Shown here: positions 28,784-40,300 of the stretch, piece after piece
Layout: every line of letters starts with the position of its first letter
How positions within the stretch are numbered: the stretch's first letter is position 1
DNA from: Calothrix sp. NIES-4101
GTDB lineage: Bacteria > Cyanobacteriota > Cyanobacteriia > Cyanobacteriales > Nostocaceae
Direction of reading: 5' to 3'
Assembly (NCBI GenBank): GCA_004296455.1
Contig: AP018280.1
Span: 930,001 to 994,000, forward strand
DNA length: 64,000 nt
Notes under the pieces: model-generated
Databases searched by the model: none
The model's input: only the letters and a program-made list of their open reading frames with translations
Told to the model about the DNA's origin: nothing
Translations under genes and position numbers: made by a program

Positions 28784-31018
28784 ATGCCTCATCCCTTATA
28801 TATCGCTTTTATTTGGCATCAGCATCAACCTCTGTATAAGTCTCCTGGTAATAGTGGCGCATTCTCTGGTGAGAAAAGATACCGCTTACCTTGGGTCAGA
28901 TTGCATGGTACTAAAGACTATTTGGATTTGGTACTGATTTTAGAAAAGTACCCTAAGTTACATCAAACGGTGAATTTGGTGCCTTCCCTGATATTGCAAT
29001 TGGAAGATTATATTGCTGGGAATGCATTTGATCCCTATTTAGAAGCAAGTTTGACACCGACAGAAAAACTCGATCGCAATTTGCGTGAGTTTATTATTCA
29101 GCATTTTTTTGATGCCAATCACCATACCTTAATTGATCCCCATCCTCGCTACGCCGAACTCTACAACCAGCGTCAGGAAGAGGGAAATAGTTGGTGTTTA
29201 GAAAATTGGCAACCCCAAGATTACAGCGATTTATTGGCTTGGCACAATTTAGCTTGGATTGATCCTTTGTTTTGGGATGATCCGGAAATTGCGGCTTGGT
29301 TACAACAGGATCGAGGTTTTAGCTTAAGCGATCGCCAACGTATATACTCGAAACAACGGGAAATTCTCCGTCGCATTATCCCCCAACACCGGAAAATGCA
29401 AGCAGCAGGACAATTGGAGGTGACAACTACACCCTACACTCACCCGATTATGCCTTTGCTGGCGGATACTAATTCTGGAAGGGTAGCTGTGGCAAATATG
29501 ACATTGCCGGAAACCCGGTTTCAATGGGCAGAGGATATTCCTCGGCATTTACGGAAAGCTTGGGATTTATATACAGATAGGTTTGGGCGAGAACCACGAG
29601 GATTGTGGCCTTCAGAACAGTCGGTTAGTCCCTCGGTATTGCCGTATATTATTAAACAGGGTTTTCAGTGGATTTGCTCAGACGAAGCCGTTTTGGGTTG
29701 GACTTTGCAGCACTTTTTCCACCGCGATGGTGCGGGTAATGTCATCGAGCCGGAATTGCTTTACCGTCCCTATCGGCTCAATACACCCACTGGAGACTTA
29801 GCAATTGTTTTCCGCGACCACCGTTTATCCGATTTAATTGGTTTTACTTATGGTTCCATGCCCCCCAAGCAAGCAGCATCCGACTTGGTGGGACATTTAG
29901 AAACCATCCACAAAATGCAACGCGATCGCGACCCAGAAAAGCCTTGGTTGGTGACAATTGCTCTAGATGGTGAAAATTGTTGGGAATTTTACCAGCAAGA
30001 TGGTAAACCTTTCCTCGAAGCCCTGTATCAAAGTCTGAGTAATGAACCACACCTGCAACTAGTGACAGTGAGCGAATTTCTGGACAAATTCCCCGCCACA
30101 GCGACAATTCCCGGAGAAAAATTGCATAGTGGCTCTTGGGTGGATGGCAGCTTTACCACCTGGATTGGTGACCCCGTGAAAAATCGTGCCTGGGACTACC
30201 TTAAAGCCGCACGGGAAGTCATGGCCAAACATCCTGAAGCCACCGAAGAGGTTAATCCTGCCGCTTGGGAAGCATTGTATGCTGCTGAAGGCTCCGATTG
30301 GTTTTGGTGGTTTGGTGAAGGACATTCCTCGAACCAAGATGCCATTTTTGACCAACTATTTCGCGAACATCTCTGCGGTATTTACCAAGCATTAAATGAG
30401 CCAGTACCCGCATATCTGCGCCAACCTCTAGAAAGTCACGCAATCAGGGGAGATTGTCGTCCGCAAAGCTTTATTCATCCCGTAATTAATGGCAAAGCTG
30501 ATGAACAGGACTGGGACAAAGCCGGACGCATTGAAATTGGTGGTGCCAGGGGAACCATGCACAACAGCAGTGTGATCCAGCGTTTGTGGTATGGTGTAGA
30601 CCATTTTAATTTTTACTTGCGACTGGATTTGAAGACAGGAGTACAACCGGGGAAAGAGTTACCACCGGAATTAAATTTGCTGTGGTTTTATCCTCACCAA
30701 ACCATGCACAACAGCCCCATGCCCATCGCGGAAGTACCTGATATTGCCCCTCTCAATTATTTGTATCATCACCATTTGCAAATTAATTTACTCTCGCAAT
30801 CGGTACAGTTTCAAGAAGCTGGGGAACATTATCAATGGCACTATCGCACCAGCCGCGCTCAAGTCGGGTTAGATAACTGTTTAGAATTAGCCGTACCCTG
30901 GGCAGATTTACAAATACCACCCGATTATTCATTGGAATTGATTGTAGTTCTTTCTGATGAAGGATGCTATCAGAATTTTTTACCAGAGAATAATTTAATT
31001 GCGATCGCAGTTCCTTAA
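28784..31018 (+). CDS. Glycoside hydrolase family 57 protein
   Basis: A cytoplasmic 744-residue GH57 enzyme, expected to act on alpha-glucans such as glycogen (amylase or debranching-like). Motifs: FIWHQHQPLY at the N-terminus, LWPSEQSVSPSVLPYI with its Glu in the middle, ALDGENCWEFYQQDGKPFLEALY, and SDWFWWFGEGHSS later. The C-terminal ~190 residues form a beta-rich, DOMON-like region common to this cyanobacterial group. There is no signal peptide. Exact specificity cannot be read; family annotation as alpha-amylase is only a guess. Confidence 0.9.
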   Translation: MPHPLYIAFIWHQHQPLYKSPGNSGAFSGEKRYRLPWVRLHGTKDYLDLVLILEKYPKLHQTVNLVPSLILQLEDYIAGNAFDPYLEASLTPTEKLDRNLREFIIQHFFDANHHTLIDPHPRYAELYNQRQEEGNSWCLENWQPQDYSDLLAWHNLAWIDPLFWDDPEIAAWLQQDRGFSLSDRQRIYSKQREILRRIIPQHRKMQAAGQLEVTTTPYTHPIMPLLADTNSGRVAVANMTLPETRFQWAEDIPRHLRKAWDLYTDRFGREPRGLWPSEQSVSPSVLPYIIKQGFQWICSDEAVLGWTLQHFFHRDGAGNVIEPELLYRPYRLNTPTGDLAIVFRDHRLSDLIGFTYGSMPPKQAASDLVGHLETIHKMQRDRDPEKPWLVTIALDGENCWEFYQQDGKPFLEALYQSLSNEPHLQLVTVSEFLDKFPATATIPGEKLHSGSWVDGSFTTWIGDPVKNRAWDYLKAAREVMAKHPEATEEVNPAAWEALYAAEGSDWFWWFGEGHSSNQDAIFDQLFREHLCGIYQALNEPVPAYLRQPLESHAIRGDCRPQSFIHPVINGKADEQDWDKAGRIEIGGARGTMHNSSVIQRLWYGVDHFNFYLRLDLKTGVQPGKELPPELNLLWFYPHQTMHNSPMPIAEVPDIAPLNYLYHHHLQINLLSQSVQFQEAGEHYQWHYRTSRAQVGLDNCLELAVPWADLQIPPDYSLELIVVLSDEGCYQNFLPENNLIAIAVP

Positions 31019-31277
31019 CTTCTGGAAAAATTTAATAGTGGGTAGGGGATACAGAGAAGTAAGATAATTTCCGCTCTATTTCTCTGACTTTTCTGTATAA
31101 TTTACATGCTTTGAAGAGCAAATCCCGGATACTTGGATAAAAGGTTAGGTTTTTGCAAAGATACAGTAATGCTACTAGCGGCAAGCTGTATTTGTGGATA
31201 AATTAAAGACATTACACATTAGCTATTAATTTCAGTTATTAGTCTAATATCTTAAATTTGAACCTATCTAATTGCTA

Positions 31278-32351
31278 ATGAATCACTTCTCCCAGAAAGT
31301 GTCTAATTTTCACGACGATATCTTACAAGAAACCCAGCTTGGGCAGTTGTGCGGTTCCAAGCTCCTGTTTCGCGATCGCTATGAAATCCTCCGTATTTTA
31401 GGTAGAGGTGGGTTTGGTGTCACCTTCTTAGCCAAGAACATGAGTTTACCAGGGAATCCGCTATGCGTGATTAAACAACTTTGTCCCAAGGTGACAAAAC
31501 CTAAAAGTTGGCAACGTGCTTGTGTACGCTTTGAAAAGGAAGCTAAAACACTGGGAAAATTGGGCACTCATTCCCAAATACCGATGTTATTGGATTATTT
31601 TGAAACTAATGGTGAATTTTACTTAGTTCAAGAATATGTACGTGGTTTAACTATTGCCCGAGAAATCCGCAAAAATGGTACTAAAAATGAAGCTCAAGTA
31701 AAGCAATTTTTACGAGAATTATTACCAGTTCTCCAATATATCCACAAAAATGGCGTAATTCATCGTGATATTAAGCCACATAATTTACTGCGGTGTGACG
31801 ATGATGGCAGGTTGGTGTTAATCGATTTTGGAGCGGTGAAGGAGGAACTCGTCAAAAACAGCGATGGAGAATCAAAAAGTGCTACAACCAATTTTGTCGG
31901 CACAATGGGTTTTGCACCCCCAGAGCAATTTTCCTTGCGTCCAGTTTATGCTAGTGATATTTATGCTGTTGGTGTAACAAGTCTATTTTTGCTGACTGGA
32001 AAAGCACCTTTGGAATTTGATTATGATGCGGATACGGGAGAAATATCTTGGCAAAGAGAAGTACAAATTAGTGAACATTTTGCCCAAGTATTAACCAAAA
32101 TGGTGAAAATTCCTTTGGAGGAAAGGTATAAAACAACTGAAGATGTTATGTGGGATTTGGGCATGGAATCTTATTTGCCAACTCTCTCCAACTGCATGAC
32201 TTCCCAGCGACTCAGCGCTACTGGTAACAGTAATAGCGAAGAAATTCCCGAAGGTTATGTTTCACCTGTAACTCGAACTGCGATCGCAATTCGCGAATGG
32301 CGAAAAAAGCTCAAGCAAATACAAATTAAAAACCCCAAACCGAAAAGTTAG
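31278..32351 (+). CDS. Ser/Thr protein kinase
   Basis: A bacterial Hanks-type kinase of about 357 residues. Glycine loop ILGRGGFGVTFLAKN, Lys in CVIKQLCPK, Glu in FEKEAKTLGKL, catalytic VIHRDIKPHNLL, LIDFGAVKE and GTMGFAPPEQ are all present, so it should be active. There is no WD40, zinc ribbon or membrane segment; the C-terminus is basic (EWRKKLKQIQIKNPKPK). I take ATG 31278; a TTG at 31272 is in frame. A clear hairpin follows at 32399. A second, larger kinase gene lies downstream but after 480 bases. Confidence 0.92.
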   Translation: MNHFSQKVSNFHDDILQETQLGQLCGSKLLFRDRYEILRILGRGGFGVTFLAKNMSLPGNPLCVIKQLCPKVTKPKSWQRACVRFEKEAKTLGKLGTHSQIPMLLDYFETNGEFYLVQEYVRGLTIAREIRKNGTKNEAQVKQFLRELLPVLQYIHKNGVIHRDIKPHNLLRCDDDGRLVLIDFGAVKEELVKNSDGESKSATTNFVGTMGFAPPEQFSLRPVYASDIYAVGVTSLFLLTGKAPLEFDYDADTGEISWQREVQISEHFAQVLTKMVKIPLEERYKTTEDVMWDLGMESYLPTLSNCMTSQRLSATGNSNSEEIPEGYVSPVTRTAIAIREWRKKLKQIQIKNPKPKS

Positions 32352-32398
32352 TTAATAGTTCATGTTGAATATTTTCCTGTTTTTATCTGGTAAATATA

Positions 32399-32431
32399 AT
32401 ATCCCCGGTTTCTTCTAGAAGTCGGGGATAT
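32399..32431 (+). terminator. Intrinsic terminator-like hairpin after the kinase gene
   Basis: ATATCCCCG (32399-32407) pairs perfectly with CGGGGATAT (32423-32431); the loop itself contains TTCTAGAA. CTATTTGTATG follows. It sits 48 bases past the stop codon. The remaining 400 bases to the next gene are AT-rich with nothing else recognisable. Confidence 0.7.
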
Positions 32432-32832
32432 CTATTTGTATGATTTGATTCATGATTTTTGTTGGTTTAATTACAGAATATTTAGCAATTATAAATAAAC
32501 TATAAATAAACCACAAATTTTGCTAATTCATAACTCAGGAATCCTAGTTTATTCGGAAATTACAAAGAAGATATAAAGAATTACGCTGTTTTTTAAAATA
32601 GTCTTTGTATAATAACAAAACAGCCTGATTTTATGTTTTCTCTCCAAAATGTTGATAAGTTATTGATAAAAATGTCCTGATTTTTATTTAGCAATCCCCA
32701 ATTATTGATAAATAAACGCTGCTCAACATCTCCTAGAAGTTGGGTATATTAGGGATAGTGATAAACTGAATTATTTTGATATTAGTGATATTTAAAATTT
32801 CATGATAATGCCTATGCAGTTGGACTTTTCAA

Positions 32833-34893
32833 ATGACAATCTGCTGCTTAAATCCTGATTGCGAAAATCCAGTTAATCCCGATGGTAATAGATTTTGCCA
32901 ATCTTGTCGTACTCCATTAGTGCCATTGTTACGAAACCGTTTTCGTGTCATGCGCGTACTTTCCGATGAGGGTGGATTTGGCAAAACATATTTAGCAGAA
33001 GACATTGATAAACTTGAAGAGACTTGTGTTATCAAGCAATTAGCTCCCAAAGCTGAAGGAAGTTGGGCACTTAAAAAAGCGATCGAACTATTTCACAAAG
33101 AAGCACGGCGATTGCAAGAATTAGGCGAACATACCCAAATTCCCACGCTAATAGCTTACTTTGAAGAAGATAGCTATCTGTATTTAGTTCAGCAATATAT
33201 TGATGGACAAAATTTACTACGGGAGTTGAATGCACGTCGTCAAGGTAAAAAAAATAAAAGCTTTCAATTACCATTTGGAAATTCCACGGCTTTGAGGGCA
33301 GATACCCAAGGTTCACTGTATACAGAAGCAGAAATTCGTCAGATTTTACTGGATTTATTACCCGTACTCAAGTTTATTCATACTCGTGGAGTCATTCATC
33401 GTGACATCAAACCACAAAACATTATCCGTCGTCAAAATAGCAAGCAATTAGCTTTAATTGATTTTGGCTCATCAAAGCAGTTAACAGCAAAATTCCAGGC
33501 GAAAATGGGGACTTCGATTGGTTCACATGGTTATTCACCAATCGAACAAATTCGTGATGGTGCTGCATATCCAGCGAGCGATTTATTTAGTTTAGGCGCT
33601 ACTGTATTCCATTTGCTCACTGGTATTTCCCCATTTAAGTTGTGGACAGAACATGGTTATGCTTGGGTAAGCTACTGGCAAAATTATGTGACAGTACCCC
33701 TGAGCGAAGGATTTGTGTTGGTTTTAAATAAGTTATTGAAAAAAGATATTCACCAACGCTATCAATCGGCTGATGAAGTGCTGCAAGATTTGAGCCCAGG
33801 ATTGCATTCATCACCAATTAGTTCTCATTCCTCTTACTTTTCTCGCAACAAACTCCAAGTGGCAGTTGTCGCGATGGCTGGAGTCCTATTATTAGTATTG
33901 GGAGAGTTTTGGTATAAGCAATTTCATCTTGATGCTGTGAGTCCCTCCAACCTCAGTCAACCCGATCGCCTCACCGCTGATACAATTGGTCGGAAGACAA
34001 TGATGCCTGATTTTAGCTTGGCAGTTACTATTCGAGGTTATTTAAGTAGTGTTTTATCAATAGCCATTACTCCTGATGGCAAGACAATTGCTAGTACAAA
34101 TGACCGCGCCATTCAACTATGGAGTTTAGAAACAGGACAGGCGGTGGCGACATTATCAGGACATAATCAACAAGTAAATGCGATCGCCATTAGTGCTGAT
34201 GGTAAAATCCTGGCGAGTGGGAGTGAAGATAGCACCATTAAGCTCTGGAACCTGGTGAATGGGCAGGAAATAGGTACTTTGGTGGGGCATCAAGCTGCAA
34301 TTCATACAGTTGCCATTAGTGCTGATGGCAAATATCTGGCGAGTGGTAGCGATGATAAAAGTATCAAAATTTGGAATATCGCCACCCGTGAACAAATCTA
34401 CAGTTTAACTGGACATGAAGCGACTGTCAGAAGCGTGGCATTTAGCCCCGATGGTAAATATTTGGCGAGCGGTAGTTTTGATGCAACCATTAAATTATGG
34501 AATTTGGAAACTGGACGCGAACTGGGCATTTTTAAAGGACATCGGGAAAAAGTGACAGCAGTTACCTTTAGTCCTGACGGTAGATATCTTGCTAGTGGCA
34601 GTAGTGACAGAATAATTAAAATTTGGCATCTGGAAAATGGCAAATTTCTCCGTAATTTGGAAGGACATACAGGAGAAGTAAGTGCGATAGCTTTTAGTCC
34701 TGATGGCATGACTTTAGCCAGTAGTAGCAGTGACAAAACCATCAAACTCTGGAATTATATCACTGCCAAAAATATTCGCACCCTGGCGAAACACCAGGAT
34801 GGAGTTACATCTTTTGTATTTAGCAAAGATGGTAAAGTTATTGCTAGTGGTGGAAGCGATCGCACTTTGAGAATTTGGCGGTTATTATACTAA
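32833..34893 (+). CDS. Zinc-ribbon Ser/Thr kinase with WD40 propeller
   Basis: A 686-residue protein: an N-terminal zinc ribbon (CCLNPDCENP...FCQSC, residues 4-25), kinase ~36-310 (CVIKQL, VIHRDIKPQNII, LIDFGSSKQL, GYSPIEQ), a transmembrane helix ~337-358, then seven WD40 repeats (~390-686), each with the VAFSPDGKYLASGS...IKLWN pattern. The glycine loop is unusual: SDEGGFGKTY instead of GxGGFG. The propeller would lie on the far side of the membrane from the kinase, a layout common in Nostocales receptor-like kinases. Substrates are unknown. Confidence 0.93.
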   Translation: MTICCLNPDCENPVNPDGNRFCQSCRTPLVPLLRNRFRVMRVLSDEGGFGKTYLAEDIDKLEETCVIKQLAPKAEGSWALKKAIELFHKEARRLQELGEHTQIPTLIAYFEEDSYLYLVQQYIDGQNLLRELNARRQGKKNKSFQLPFGNSTALRADTQGSLYTEAEIRQILLDLLPVLKFIHTRGVIHRDIKPQNIIRRQNSKQLALIDFGSSKQLTAKFQAKMGTSIGSHGYSPIEQIRDGAAYPASDLFSLGATVFHLLTGISPFKLWTEHGYAWVSYWQNYVTVPLSEGFVLVLNKLLKKDIHQRYQSADEVLQDLSPGLHSSPISSHSSYFSRNKLQVAVVAMAGVLLLVLGEFWYKQFHLDAVSPSNLSQPDRLTADTIGRKTMMPDFSLAVTIRGYLSSVLSIAITPDGKTIASTNDRAIQLWSLETGQAVATLSGHNQQVNAIAISADGKILASGSEDSTIKLWNLVNGQEIGTLVGHQAAIHTVAISADGKYLASGSDDKSIKIWNIATREQIYSLTGHEATVRSVAFSPDGKYLASGSFDATIKLWNLETGRELGIFKGHREKVTAVTFSPDGRYLASGSSDRIIKIWHLENGKFLRNLEGHTGEVSAIAFSPDGMTLASSSSDKTIKLWNYITAKNIRTLAKHQDGVTSFVFSKDGKVIASGGSDRTLRIWRLLY

Positions 34894-34903
34894 AGACTGT
34901 ATA

Positions 34904-37219
34904 TTAACTTGACATTCCCAAGACTTTAACCAAAAATCCCCACTTATCTGTCGATTCTTCAATCACTTTTGTTGTGGGTTTACCCGCACCATGTCCGGCT
35001 TTGGTTTCAATCCGAATCAACACAGGCGCATTGCCGCGATGGGCAGCTTGTAGTGCCGCCGCAAACTTAAAACTATGGGCAGGAACAACGCGATCGTCAT
35101 GATCTGCGGTAGTAATTAATGTAGCAGGATAAGCTGTACCTGGCTTTAAATTATGCAGTGGTGAGTAGCGATATAAAGTCTGGAAATCCTCAAGCTTCTC
35201 TGGTGAACCATATTCCGAAATCCAAGCCCAGCCAATCGTAAATTTATGGAATCGCAACATATCCATCACACCAACAGAGGGTAATGCGGCAGCAAATAAA
35301 TCAGGGCGTTGAGTCATACAAGCACCAACCAAAAGTCCACCATTACTACCTCCTCCAATTGCTAACTTAGCTGGTTTAGTATATTTATTGGCAATTAACC
35401 ATTCTGCGGCGGCAATAAAATCATCAAATACATTTTGCTTATTTTTCTTCATGCCAGCTTGATGCCATTCTTCGCCATATTCGCCACCACCGCGCAAATT
35501 TGGCATCACATAAATACCACCCATTTCCATCCACACCAAAGCACTAACTGAAAAATTTGGTGTGAGTGAAACATTAAAACCACCATATCCATATAAATAA
35601 GTGGGATTATTGCCATCTAATTTAATTCCCTTTTTATGCACAATAAACATTGGTATTTTCGTACCATCTTTGCTGTCATAAAAAACTTGTTTAATTTCGT
35701 AATCTGCGGGATTAAATTTAATTGTTGGTTGTCGAAAAATACTACTTTCTCCCGTCACCATGTTGTAACGATATATGGTTCCCGGAGTGGTGAAGTTAGT
35801 AAAGCTATAAAATGTTTCCGTGTCGTTGCGTTTCCCAGCAAAGCCTCCTACGGAACCAATTCCCGGTAATTTTGCCTCACGTACTAATTTTCCTTTGAGG
35901 TCAAAAATTTGAATTTGACTGCGGGCATCTTTGAGATAATCAGCAACAAATTGATTATTGACAATTCCTACACTTTCCAGTGTTTCGGTTGCTTGAGGAA
36001 TAACTTCCTGCCAATTTGGACGAGTCGGATTTTTGGTATTAATAGCAATTACTCGTCCGCGTGGTGCATCTAAATCAGTACGAAAATAGAATGTACTACC
36101 ATCATTATCAATAAAGCTAAAGTCAGATTCAAACTGATTAATTAATTCGACAACTTTTGTATTGGGTTTGGTCAAATCTTTGTAGAAAATTAAATTGCGA
36201 GAATCAGTTCCCTGCCACACAGAAATAATCAAAAATTTACCATCTTCCGTTACATTACCACCAAAACCCCATTCTTTATGTTCTGGGCGATCGTAAATTA
36301 AAATATCCTCAGATTGGGGAGTGCCAAGTCGATGATAAAAAAGCTTTTGAAAATAATTGATATCCTCTAATTTGCTTTTTTGATTTGGTTCGTCATAACG
36401 ACTATAGAAAAAGCCTTGACTGTCATTTGTCCAGGATGCGCCAGAAAATTTAATCCATTTCAACGTCTCTTCTAAATCTTTCCCAGTTTCAATTTCACGA
36501 ATTTTCCATTCTTGCCAATCGGAACCCGACACTGATAAACCATATGCTAAATATTTACCATCATCACTTACCGATAAACCAGATAATGCAACAGTTCCAT
36601 CTTCAGAAAGCGTATTCGGATCAAGTAAAACTTTGGGTTCATCATCAAGATTGTCGAGAGTATAGAGAACACTTTGGTTCTGTAAGCCGTTGTTTTTGAA
36701 ATAAAAATAGCGCTTACCTTCTTTAAAGGGAATGCTGTACTTTTCGTAATCCCAAAGTTTAGTCAAACGTTGCTTAATTTGATCTCGAACGGGAATTTGA
36801 TTTAGATAACCAAAAGTCACTTGATTTTGTGCTTTTATCCAAGCCTGGGTTTCCGGAGAGTCAGGGTTCTCTAACCAACGATAGGGATCACTAATTTTTA
36901 TCCCATGATATTCATCAACTTGACTGTCTTTACGGCTAATTGGATAAGTTAAGGATGTTTCCGCAGTCATATTTTTACCTGGTACTTTCTTTTTAGATTC
37001 TTGATTCTGATTCCTGACTACTATATTCTCCACAGTTTCATGAAAAAATAGTTTTGTATCATCTTTGACTACTGCGATCGCTGGTGTCAGTATAAATCTT
37101 AACAAGAGTGTTGTTGTCATAAAAATTACAACAAACTGATGTAATCCAGGAGTAAATTTTTGAATGTATTTTGAAATATACTTTTGAATATATTGAATAT
37201 ATTTATTCATTTGTGTCAA
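34904..37219 (-). CDS. Prolyl oligopeptidase (S9A), exported
   Basis: Serine peptidase that cuts short peptides after proline. An N-terminal hydrophobic segment (~29-50, VVIFMTTTLLLRFILTPAIAVV) suggests export or membrane anchoring. A seven-bladed propeller occupies ~140-500 and the alpha/beta-hydrolase domain carries Ser in GGGSNGGLLVG, Asp in DHDDRVVP and His in KAGHGAGKPT. It has 771 residues, longer than the classical ~690 because of the N-terminal extension. The gene converges on the WD40 kinase with only 10 bases between the stops. Confidence 0.94.
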   Translation of the reverse strand: MTQMNKYIQYIQKYISKYIQKFTPGLHQFVVIFMTTTLLLRFILTPAIAVVKDDTKLFFHETVENIVVRNQNQESKKKVPGKNMTAETSLTYPISRKDSQVDEYHGIKISDPYRWLENPDSPETQAWIKAQNQVTFGYLNQIPVRDQIKQRLTKLWDYEKYSIPFKEGKRYFYFKNNGLQNQSVLYTLDNLDDEPKVLLDPNTLSEDGTVALSGLSVSDDGKYLAYGLSVSGSDWQEWKIREIETGKDLEETLKWIKFSGASWTNDSQGFFYSRYDEPNQKSKLEDINYFQKLFYHRLGTPQSEDILIYDRPEHKEWGFGGNVTEDGKFLIISVWQGTDSRNLIFYKDLTKPNTKVVELINQFESDFSFIDNDGSTFYFRTDLDAPRGRVIAINTKNPTRPNWQEVIPQATETLESVGIVNNQFVADYLKDARSQIQIFDLKGKLVREAKLPGIGSVGGFAGKRNDTETFYSFTNFTTPGTIYRYNMVTGESSIFRQPTIKFNPADYEIKQVFYDSKDGTKIPMFIVHKKGIKLDGNNPTYLYGYGGFNVSLTPNFSVSALVWMEMGGIYVMPNLRGGGEYGEEWHQAGMKKNKQNVFDDFIAAAEWLIANKYTKPAKLAIGGGSNGGLLVGACMTQRPDLFAAALPSVGVMDMLRFHKFTIGWAWISEYGSPEKLEDFQTLYRYSPLHNLKPGTAYPATLITTADHDDRVVPAHSFKFAAALQAAHRGNAPVLIRIETKAGHGAGKPTTKVIEESTDKWGFLVKVLGMSS

Positions 37220-37384
37220 ACGAGGATGAATATTTGGATCGGAAGTTCAAAATTATAACAGTTATTAATTTGTGATTACTCAGACGTGATTTAAATGACT
37301 TTATGTTTCTGAATGGCAAAAAAAATTAGATTTGGAATTGTCAATCCCAAATCTCTAATTTCCAATCCTCAATTTCCAATCCGA

Positions 37385-40300
37385 TTAACCATTACTAACT
37401 AGCTTTTCACCTTTAAGCATTCGTGCTGCCGCCTCCAGTAATGCTTCTTCAAGATAGGGTTTAGTGAAATAACCACTAGCACCTAAATTAATTGCCATTT
37501 GTTTGTGCTTATCAGCACCTCGCGAAGTCAGCATTGCGATCGGTAAATGATTGAGACTGGGTTCTTTTTGAATCCGTGAAAGTAGCTCTAGTCCATCGCA
37601 ACGGGGCATTTCGATGTCACAGAAGACGATATCGCAAGGCAAACCAGAACGCAATTTATCCCAAGCTTCCTGTCCATCACGGGCTTGTTCCACCCGGTAG
37701 CCAGCTTTATTAAACGATAGTGAGAGCAATTCCCGCACTGTAATTGAGTCATCAACAATTAATACAGTTGGGTCAATTTTCGCACCCATATTATCCGTAC
37801 TACCATTGTTGGGAGCGTCGAAAATAGTCACAGCACTTTGTTTCGATGTCCGTCCTTGGAAAATATCAATAATCTCCAAAACATCGGCAATGGGCATAAT
37901 GCGACCATCCCCAAGTACGGTAGCACCTGCTACACCTATGGGCTTAGGTGCTGGCCCTTCAAATTGCTTAATTACTATTTCCTGCTCGCTTAATACTTGG
38001 TCTACTTGCAGGGCAATTAGTGTATTCCCGGAGCGGATGACAACAACTGATACCATGTCATCATCGCGATTCCCTCCGTAAACACTACCTCGACTGAGTT
38101 GACGGTTTAGAGTTAATAGGTCTTTGAGTGGTTTGAAAGGTAGCTGGGTATCGCGCCAATAAATGAATGATTCACCGGCAGAATTTTTCTGGATATTTCT
38201 GACTGGTACATCGAGAGTGTCTTCGACACCATCCATGGGAAAAGCGACTCGTGCTTTATCGGAGACACAACTGAGGGCTTTACAAATACTTAGGGTTAGG
38301 GGTAAACGAATTGTGAAATTTGTACCTTTGTTCAGAGTCGAATCAGTATTAATTGTGCCTCGAATTTCGCTAATACTAGTACGTACTACATCCATTCCCA
38401 CACCACGACCAGCCAAATCATCAGCTTGATCTCTGGTACTAAAATTAGGTTGGAATAATAGTTCGTATACTTCAATACGTGGCATTGTTTTTGCCTGTGC
38501 GGGGGTAATTAAGCCAACCCTAATTGCTTTTTGCTTAACTTGTTCGGGATCAATTCCCGCGCCATCGTCACTGACAGAAATAACAGTTTGGTTCCCTTGA
38601 TGGAAAGCGCGAACAGTGATGGTACCTACCGGAGATTTGCCTTTACTTTGTCTTTCTTCCGGAGTTTCGATGCCATGAGCGATCGCATTATTCAACATAT
38701 GTACAAGCGGATCGGTCAAATGCTCTAAAATCATCTTATCGATGAGAGTATCTTGACCTTCGATAACTAATTCCACCTGTTTACCGCATTTAATCGCATT
38801 ATCGCGTACCCCACGTTTGACGCGATCGGTAACTTGGGAGAAGGGAACCATTCTCGCTCTCGTCAACCCTTCTTGTAGTTGAGTCGTCACTTGGCGAAAC
38901 TGTCGCGCTACCCGTTCGGTTTCTTCAGTCACAAAATCAATATCGCTGGCTGACTCCCGTACTCGGACAATTAACTCAATCATTTCTTGAGATAAGGTGT
39001 GGAAGGGTGTAAACCTGTCCATCTCTAGTTCTGAGAAACCGCGATCGGTGTCTTTATGGCTAACGACATTAGCAGTATTACTAAAGCTACCTTTACGAGT
39101 TGCTAACAATGATGCTTCTAAAAGCGATCGCTCATATAATTCCTGCATCCTGGCTCCCACATCTGATAAATGGTGAACCTGAATCAGCAAATTATCGAGT
39201 GACTGACGTAAGCGTTCTTGATCCTGTTCTAAGGTGTTGCGGTTAACCACTAACTCCCCAACCAGGTTACTCATGTCATCAAGGTGCTTAACTGGGACTT
39301 TCATTAATTGCTCAAATCTCGCAGTGCGCCTTGCTGTCACACGTTGAGTTTTTGCTGCATTTGCTCCTGTAGTTGGTGCTGATATACTTTGATCGGCATC
39401 GGCTAGTAGCTTTTCTAAGTCGCCAAACTCATCCAGATGATCGGTTTTAGCAGTTGTTGCACCCATAACTGTTGCTGCGCCTGCTGTAAAACCAGAAGTC
39501 ACATTCGGTGTAGTATCGTTACCAAGCAGTGCATCCAGGGCTGCAAAATCCTCATCCTCTAGGGAATCAGCATTGGATTTAGGTGTAGTATCGTTACCAA
39601 GCAGTGCATCCAGGGCTGCAAAATCCTCATCCTCACTTGCTTCTTTTTCCAGGTTATTAATTTCTTCGCTAGCGAAACTAGAATTTTCTACTGCAATTAA
39701 TGGTACATCTTTTGATGGGATAGTCTCTGGGATAGAAGTTTCTGATTTTTCAGAAATATGTGTTTCCATGGAAGCTTCTAAACTTTCCTCGAAGCTTTCC
39801 TGCAAATGTTCCACATTATCTGTAATCTCGGATTGGGTATTCAGACTTGGTAAAACACTTTCGTTTGTATGTATATCAGTTTCTGCTATAAAAGGAAGTA
39901 AATTTTTACTTTCTGGAATATTACTTTTATCAAAATTATTCTTATTATTTTCGTCTGGATGTTCTTCGCCTAATTGGGGAACTGTGCTTTCGCCAAATAA
40001 ATTATCAATGAAATCAATTTCTGCATTAGTTAGTGCTGTAGGTTCATTTTCTAAAATATTATGATTACTTTTCTCTTCATCGAATAAATTATCACCTAAA
40101 TTTTGATGACTATCGTTTTCATTATTAAAATCTGCATCATCTGATTTATGGAATATAACTATTTTAGTTTCTACACTAGCTATGTCGATTTCTAGAGATG
40201 CACTCTCATTATCTATATTCTCGGTTGTAGTTGATATATTTTGCGTAAATTCTGGTGTGAACTCAAGTGATTCTGGTTGTTGTGCATAATTAGGCGATTC

